64,000 nt of DNA from JBKBIP01 sp046297495 (GTDB taxonomy: Bacteria > Planctomycetota > Planctomycetia > Gemmatales > Gemmataceae): positions 124,001 through 188,000 of the forward strand of contig JBKBIP010000001.1 of the NCBI GenBank assembly GCA_046297495.1. The letters run 5' to 3'. Made by a program: the position numbers and the translations under genes. Positions 60,359-64,000 of the stretch are shown here, in pieces (the first letter of the stretch is position 1; each line of letters starts with the position of its first letter). The notes under the pieces were generated by a model. That model searched no databases. It was not told where the DNA came from and was given only the letters and a program-made list of their open reading frames with translations.

Positions 60359-61600
60359 TCACTTCACGCCGCTGGCCTGTGTGGTCTGGACGTTCTGGCA
60401 CACGATCCAGCGTCCCCCTTTCATCACGCCGCGCACATTCTCCAAGCAAGCGATGTCGGCCAGGGGATCGCCAGCAACAAGGAGCAAATCGGCGCGGCGA
60501 CCGGGGGTGACGATGCCGCGATCGTGGAGGGACAGTGCCTCGGCAGCGGTGGCGGTAGCGGCGCGGATGGCCTCGGCGGGAGTTAGGCGCAGCTCCAGGA
60601 CGGCCGTACGCAAGCCAAGCGCGAACGTGTCAATCGGTGTCAAGCGCACGCCAGCGTCGCTGTGTAACGTGAAACGGACGCCAAAATCGATCATCTGCCG
60701 TTCACAGGCGAAGCGCATGTCGAGGCGGCGAATGGGAGGGGCGTTGCTGGCGCGGATTTCCGGCAAGAAGGCGCGGCGGGTCGAGGCGGCCATCGTCAGG
60801 CCGGCGTACTGCTCTTGGTCGATCATGCGCCGGGCCAATTCGGGGTGAAACTCGTAGCGAAATTCCTCGACCCGCCAGTCGCAATGTTCGATGGTGCGCA
60901 TACGAGCCTTGACGGCTCCCGGCATGGCGGCTCGGCTGAGCACATGAGCGGCCGTGTGCTTGCCGGCGGCTCGGCCGATGTCCGCGATCTGGCACAGCGT
61001 CTCGTCAGGGTATTGGGCTTTCATCGGATCGGAGCAGGCGGTCATGTTGCCGCCGGTGGCCATCACCTTGAGAAAGTCGGCCTCCTCGTGCAACATCCGC
61101 TCCGCTGCTTGCCGTACTTCATCCGGTGTGTCGGCGATCAGCCCTAGCCAATGGCAGTGTCCCCGGCTGGTTGTGATCGGCGCGCCGCAAGCCAGCACGT
61201 CCGGCCCCTCGGCCGCGCCGCTACGGATCAGGTCGCGCACTCGCTGCATGACGCGCCCGCGCCCGCCGCAGTCGCGCACCGTCGTCAGTCCGGCGTAGAG
61301 GGCCGAGCGGGCATTGGCCAACGCCCGTTGCACCAACTCCTCGTCCGTCTCCCGTTCCACCTGGGCGATGATCGCTTCGTTCGTCTCCAGCGCCGCCATG
61401 ACTAGATGTACATGAGTGTCAATCAAGCCAGGGAGAATGGTGCAGCCGGGAAAGTCGAACCGCTCGATCTCCGCCCCCGGAGGCGGCGCCTGGTCCACGG
61501 CCTGAATCGTGTTGTCGGCAATTGTCACGAAAGGCTGTCGCAAGGTTGCCGTATTCGTGCCATCGAAGAGACGGTCAGCGGAGATTACAGTCTTAATCAT
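60359..61600 (-). CDS. Amidohydrolase family protein (imidazolonepropionase/prolidase-like)
   Basis: ATG at 61600 gives MIKTVISADRLFDGTNT; the frame is open upstream. 413 aa. Metal-site features of the amidohydrolase superfamily are present: HxH in GLIDTHVHLVMA, the ADFLKVMATGG lysine strand, AAHVLS and TIEHCDW histidines, and FTLHSDAGV with the catalytic Asp. GIVTPGRRADLLLVAGDPLADI is the usual C-terminal closure. No signal peptide. The substrate is unknown; the subgroup includes metal-dependent dipeptidases and Xaa-Pro-type hydrolases. The 60092-60358 gap upstream of the neighbour shows nothing I can name. Confidence 0.88.
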   Translation of the reverse strand: MIKTVISADRLFDGTNTATLRQPFVTIADNTIQAVDQAPPPGAEIERFDFPGCTILPGLIDTHVHLVMAALETNEAIIAQVERETDEELVQRALANARSALYAGLTTVRDCGGRGRVMQRVRDLIRSGAAEGPDVLACGAPITTSRGHCHWLGLIADTPDEVRQAAERMLHEEADFLKVMATGGNMTACSDPMKAQYPDETLCQIADIGRAAGKHTAAHVLSRAAMPGAVKARMRTIEHCDWRVEEFRYEFHPELARRMIDQEQYAGLTMAASTRRAFLPEIRASNAPPIRRLDMRFACERQMIDFGVRFTLHSDAGVRLTPIDTFALGLRTAVLELRLTPAEAIRAATATAAEALSLHDRGIVTPGRRADLLLVAGDPLADIACLENVRGVMKGGRWIVCQNVQTTQASGVK

Positions 61601-61777
61601 GTCAGGCCTCAAGGATGAGAACGCTTCTTGTTGCCAATCACCCAATGTCGAAACCACATCGTACAATACCACGGGGCCGCGCCTATTTATCATGCTATGG
61701 ATTTATCGCTTGGCGCAGGTGGTCGAAAACCCGCATGGGCCGGCAAAATCCTTGGATCATCCAACGAGGGCAAACTC

Positions 61778-63583
61778 ATGCTGAAGTCGCGCTTGTGGGT
61801 TCATGTCATTGTCTTGGGTATCGCACTGCTCAGCGGCAGCGTCCAGGCCGCGGATTCCGAGACGGCCAAACTCCACGCTTACTTTCAAGAGTTTCAGGAT
61901 AAATGGTTTCGCCAGCGGCCGTTGGAAGCGACGCGGCTCGGCGATCATCGGTTTGACGACCGCCTGGATGATCTCTCACCGGAAGCTCAAGCGGCGTGGA
62001 ACGCGTTGCTCCGCCAGACGCGGAAGGAGCTACCGGACAAAGTGAATTATGCCAAACTCCCCCGCGCGGCCCAAATCGACTATGAAATCTGGGACCATCA
62101 ATTGACATACTGGCTGTGGGAAGCGGAACACGCGCGCCCTTTGGAACGCCAACCACGCGAGTATAACGCCTACATCAACGAGAGCGTCTATTTATTGCTG
62201 GCGCAATCGACCCTACCGAAAGCGACGAATATCCAAAACGCCGTCGCGCGCATGGCCCAGATTCCGCACGTGGTGGCCGCCGCCCGACGGAACCTGCGCC
62301 AGCCGCCGCGCGTTGAGGTTGAGACCGCGATCCGGCAAAACCAGGGCGCCATCGCGTTCTACGAGCATGGCATCTTCGAGCTGGCCGGCGAGACGCCGCC
62401 ATTGAGCGCGTTGGGTCCGGCGGCTCGCCAAGTGGTGCCGGTGTTGAAGGAGTATCAACAATTCCTCGAAGAAGAATTGCTGCCGCGGGCCACGAACGAT
62501 TGGCGCTTGGGCAAGGAAGCATTCGAGCGGAAGCTACAGCTGGAGCTGAATGCCGGCATGAGCGCCGCGGAGGTGCTGCGCGAGGCCGAGGCCGAGTTCG
62601 CCCGCGTGGAACGAGATATGTATGTCATCGCCCGCCAGCTGTGGAGCGGGACGTTCCCCGGCCAGCCACTGCCCCCCGACGATGCAGCCGGCCGGCGCGC
62701 GACCATCGCCCGCGTGTTGACACAATTAAGCCAAGATCATGGCAAGGCGGAGGACCTGGTCAAGGACGCTCAGAAGTCAGTCGAGGACATCAAGGCGTTT
62801 ATCCGCGACAACGACATCTTACGCTTGCCGCATCCCGACCGCTGCCGGATCATTGAGATGCCAGAGTTTCAGCGCGGCGTGTCAGTGGCCTATCTCCATC
62901 CCGCTCCGCCGCTCGATCCGCGCGCCGTGAGCTTCTACGCCATCAGCCCGCCGCCGCGCCACTGGGACCGGCAGCTCGTCACCAGTCTGTTGGAGGAATA
63001 CAACCACCACATGCTGCACATTTTGACGATTCACGAAGCCTACCCCGGCCATTATGTTCAACTGGAGTACGCCAATCGCCATCCGTCCCCCATCCGCCGA
63101 GTGCTGTTTTCGGGGGTGTTCGCCGAGGGTTGGGCCGTCTATACCGAACAAATGATGCTGGACCAAGGGTATGGCGATGGCGACTTGGCCTTGCGCTTGC
63201 ACCAATTGAAATGGTATCTACGCAGCGTGGCCAACGCGATTTTGGATCACCAGATGCACTGTACCGACATGAGCGACGAGCAAGCCCTGGAGTTTCTGAC
63301 GCGCCGCGCCTTCCAATCCGAGGCGGAAGCCCGCGCCAAGATCGTACGCGCCAAGCTGACTTCCTGTCAGCTCTCAACGTACTTCGTGGGCCGAACGGCG
63401 TTTTATCGACTGCGCCAACAAGTGCAACGAGACATGGGGGAATCCTTCCAGCTGGGCCGATTCCATGAAGCGGTGCTGGCGCACGGCACGTTGCCAGTCA
63501 AGTATCTGCCCGAAGTGGTGAAACCGCCGTTCCCGGTCGAGGCTCCCCATGAAACGAAGAAAGAATCAAACCGCGATGGATGA
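61778..63583 (+). CDS. Secreted DUF885-family metallopeptidase-like protein
   Basis: ATG at 61778 has GAGGG upstream and opens a signal peptide (WVHVIVLGIALLSGSVQA). 601 aa. The DUF885 fold is mostly helical (YFQEFQDKWFRQRPLEATRLGDHRFDDRLDDLS). The likely zinc site is LTIHEAYPGHYVQLEYANR with HExxxGH, and EGWAVYTEQMMLDQGYGDGD follows with the downstream Glu. Related proteins are annotated as peptidases but few are characterised. The next gene overlaps its end. Confidence 0.9.
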   Translation: MLKSRLWVHVIVLGIALLSGSVQAADSETAKLHAYFQEFQDKWFRQRPLEATRLGDHRFDDRLDDLSPEAQAAWNALLRQTRKELPDKVNYAKLPRAAQIDYEIWDHQLTYWLWEAEHARPLERQPREYNAYINESVYLLLAQSTLPKATNIQNAVARMAQIPHVVAAARRNLRQPPRVEVETAIRQNQGAIAFYEHGIFELAGETPPLSALGPAARQVVPVLKEYQQFLEEELLPRATNDWRLGKEAFERKLQLELNAGMSAAEVLREAEAEFARVERDMYVIARQLWSGTFPGQPLPPDDAAGRRATIARVLTQLSQDHGKAEDLVKDAQKSVEDIKAFIRDNDILRLPHPDRCRIIEMPEFQRGVSVAYLHPAPPLDPRAVSFYAISPPPRHWDRQLVTSLLEEYNHHMLHILTIHEAYPGHYVQLEYANRHPSPIRRVLFSGVFAEGWAVYTEQMMLDQGYGDGDLALRLHQLKWYLRSVANAILDHQMHCTDMSDEQALEFLTRRAFQSEAEARAKIVRAKLTSCQLSTYFVGRTAFYRLRQQVQRDMGESFQLGRFHEAVLAHGTLPVKYLPEVVKPPFPVEAPHETKKESNRDG

Positions 63584-64000
63584 TAAACATTCCCATGACA
63601 GCTCATCATCTGCCGAGCCATTGCGGCTGCCGGAACGGTCCCGTTTTTTGTATCAGCTCACCTGCGCGACGTTGGGGCTGTTGTTCGTCGTGCTGGTGAT
63701 TCATCTGTTGGAGAAATTCGCCAGCGTGTTGCAACCGCTGCTCATCGCCGTCTTCATCGCCTATGTCATCGTGCCGATTCACCATCAGCTGGTGGCCCGG
63801 CGCGTGCCGTCGTTGGTGGCCTATGTGTTGATCGTGACCGTGATTATCGGCGTCTTTCTCGGCGTGAGTCAGCAGGTCTATAGCAATGTGACGAGCTTGA
63901 CCGTCGAGCAGCTGGATCAGTACGAACAGCGGTTGGGCAATCTGGTGCGGCGCGGCGTGGGCATGTTCTCTGGCGCGATGACGGTGCCGGACGACTGGCG
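63576..64000 (+). CDS. AI-2E transporter family membrane protein (3' end outside window)
   Basis: The frame opens at an ATG at 63576, eight bases inside the DUF885 gene, and runs to the window edge (141 codons). After a hydrophilic N-terminus (MDDKHSHDSSSAEPLRLPER) come hydrophobic helices (LGLLFVVLVIHLLEKFASVLQPLLIAVFIAYVIVPI, LVAYVLIVTVIIGVFLGVSQQVY). LQPLLIAVFIAYVIVPIHHQL is the family's recurrent motif, as in PerM/TqsA. Possibly cotranscribed with the peptidase-like gene. Substrate unknown. Confidence 0.85.
   Translation, partial: MDDKHSHDSSSSAEPLRLPERSRFLYQLTCATLGLLFVVLVIHLLEKFASVLQPLLIAVFIAYVIVPIHHQLVARRVPSLVAYVLIVTVIIGVFLGVSQQVYSNVTSLTVEQLDQYEQRLGNLVRRGVGMFSGAMTVPDDW

Noticed and set aside
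1..64000. tRNA or rRNA genes, CRISPR arrays, transposases, phage genes
   Set aside because: Scanning by eye found no T-arm/acceptor combinations, no regularly spaced direct repeats with spacers, and no integrase or transposase motifs; a tRNA search program could still find a missed gene.

Overview
The window reads as chromosomal DNA of a GC-rich planctomycete, most likely from the Gemmata-related branch. This rests on family content, not on a marker gene: a huge secreted PQQ-type beta-propeller with an embedded methyltransferase-like fold and a malectin-like tail, a second PQQ propeller, a 3-keto-disaccharide hydrolase (DUF1080) protein, a Gfo/Idh/MocA dehydrogenase, a DUF3500 Tat protein, an HPF-csrA pair and many secreted proteins of unknown function. 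I found no rRNA, tRNA, CRISPR array, prophage or insertion sequence.

Layout. 1-1771 (minus): a SAM hydrolase (SAM hydroxide adenosyltransferase type) upstream of bioA, which runs off the left edge; between them lie three 74-77 bp tandem repeats, each with a G-quadruplex-type motif on the transcript strand. 2071-9865 (plus): the PQQ/methyltransferase/malectin fusion, an anchored secreted protein, and an FtsX-like permease with two long coiled-coil arms plus its ATPase. 9974-14351 (plus): a molybdate-type ABC importer whose binding protein carries two tandem domains, then a MoaD-like ubiquitin-fold protein ending Gly-Gly-Glu-Glu and a divergent E1/MoeB-like protein. 15126-23126: a plant-type alpha-amylase, DUF3500 protein, LarC, a short 6-phosphogluconate dehydrogenase, XdhC and a membrane protein. 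23234-28589: ketopantoate reductase, TIM-barrel epimerase, an S1-domain protein, a DUF1080 protein and a Pro/Met-rich protein cut from its signal peptide by an in-frame TGA. 28714-40509: a large secreted protein, an ECF sigma/anti-sigma pair, PQQ propeller, ArgG, a JAMM protease, a redoxin, GTPase Der, an NhaR-like LysR regulator, and HPF with CsrA. 40908-43113: a frameshifted ABC exporter with degenerate ATPase motifs. 45065-58915 (plus): a Tad/Flp pilus locus (two Flp pilins, CpaA, CpaB, CpaC, CpaE, CpaF, TadB, TadC, a possible lipoprotein, a small membrane protein, an AAA+ ATPase and a TPR lipoprotein). 59075-64000: a parvulin-type PPIase, an amidohydrolase, a DUF885 protein and the start of an AI-2E-family transporter.

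How the genes fit together. Molybdate uptake, MoaD/E1-like proteins and XdhC point to molybdenum cofactor supply and insertion. The Tad locus encodes pilin, peptidase, secretin, assembly ATPase and platform proteins in working order. A family of intergenic inverted repeats (core GATTCATCG-TTC) recurs at gene ends in the first 24 kb. The most unusual items are the G4 tandem repeat in the SAM hydrolase-bioA operon, the MoaD tail with the divergent E1 (and a JAMM protease 22 kb away), the two interrupted genes, the coiled-coil FtsX transporter and the AAA+ protein inside the Tad locus.
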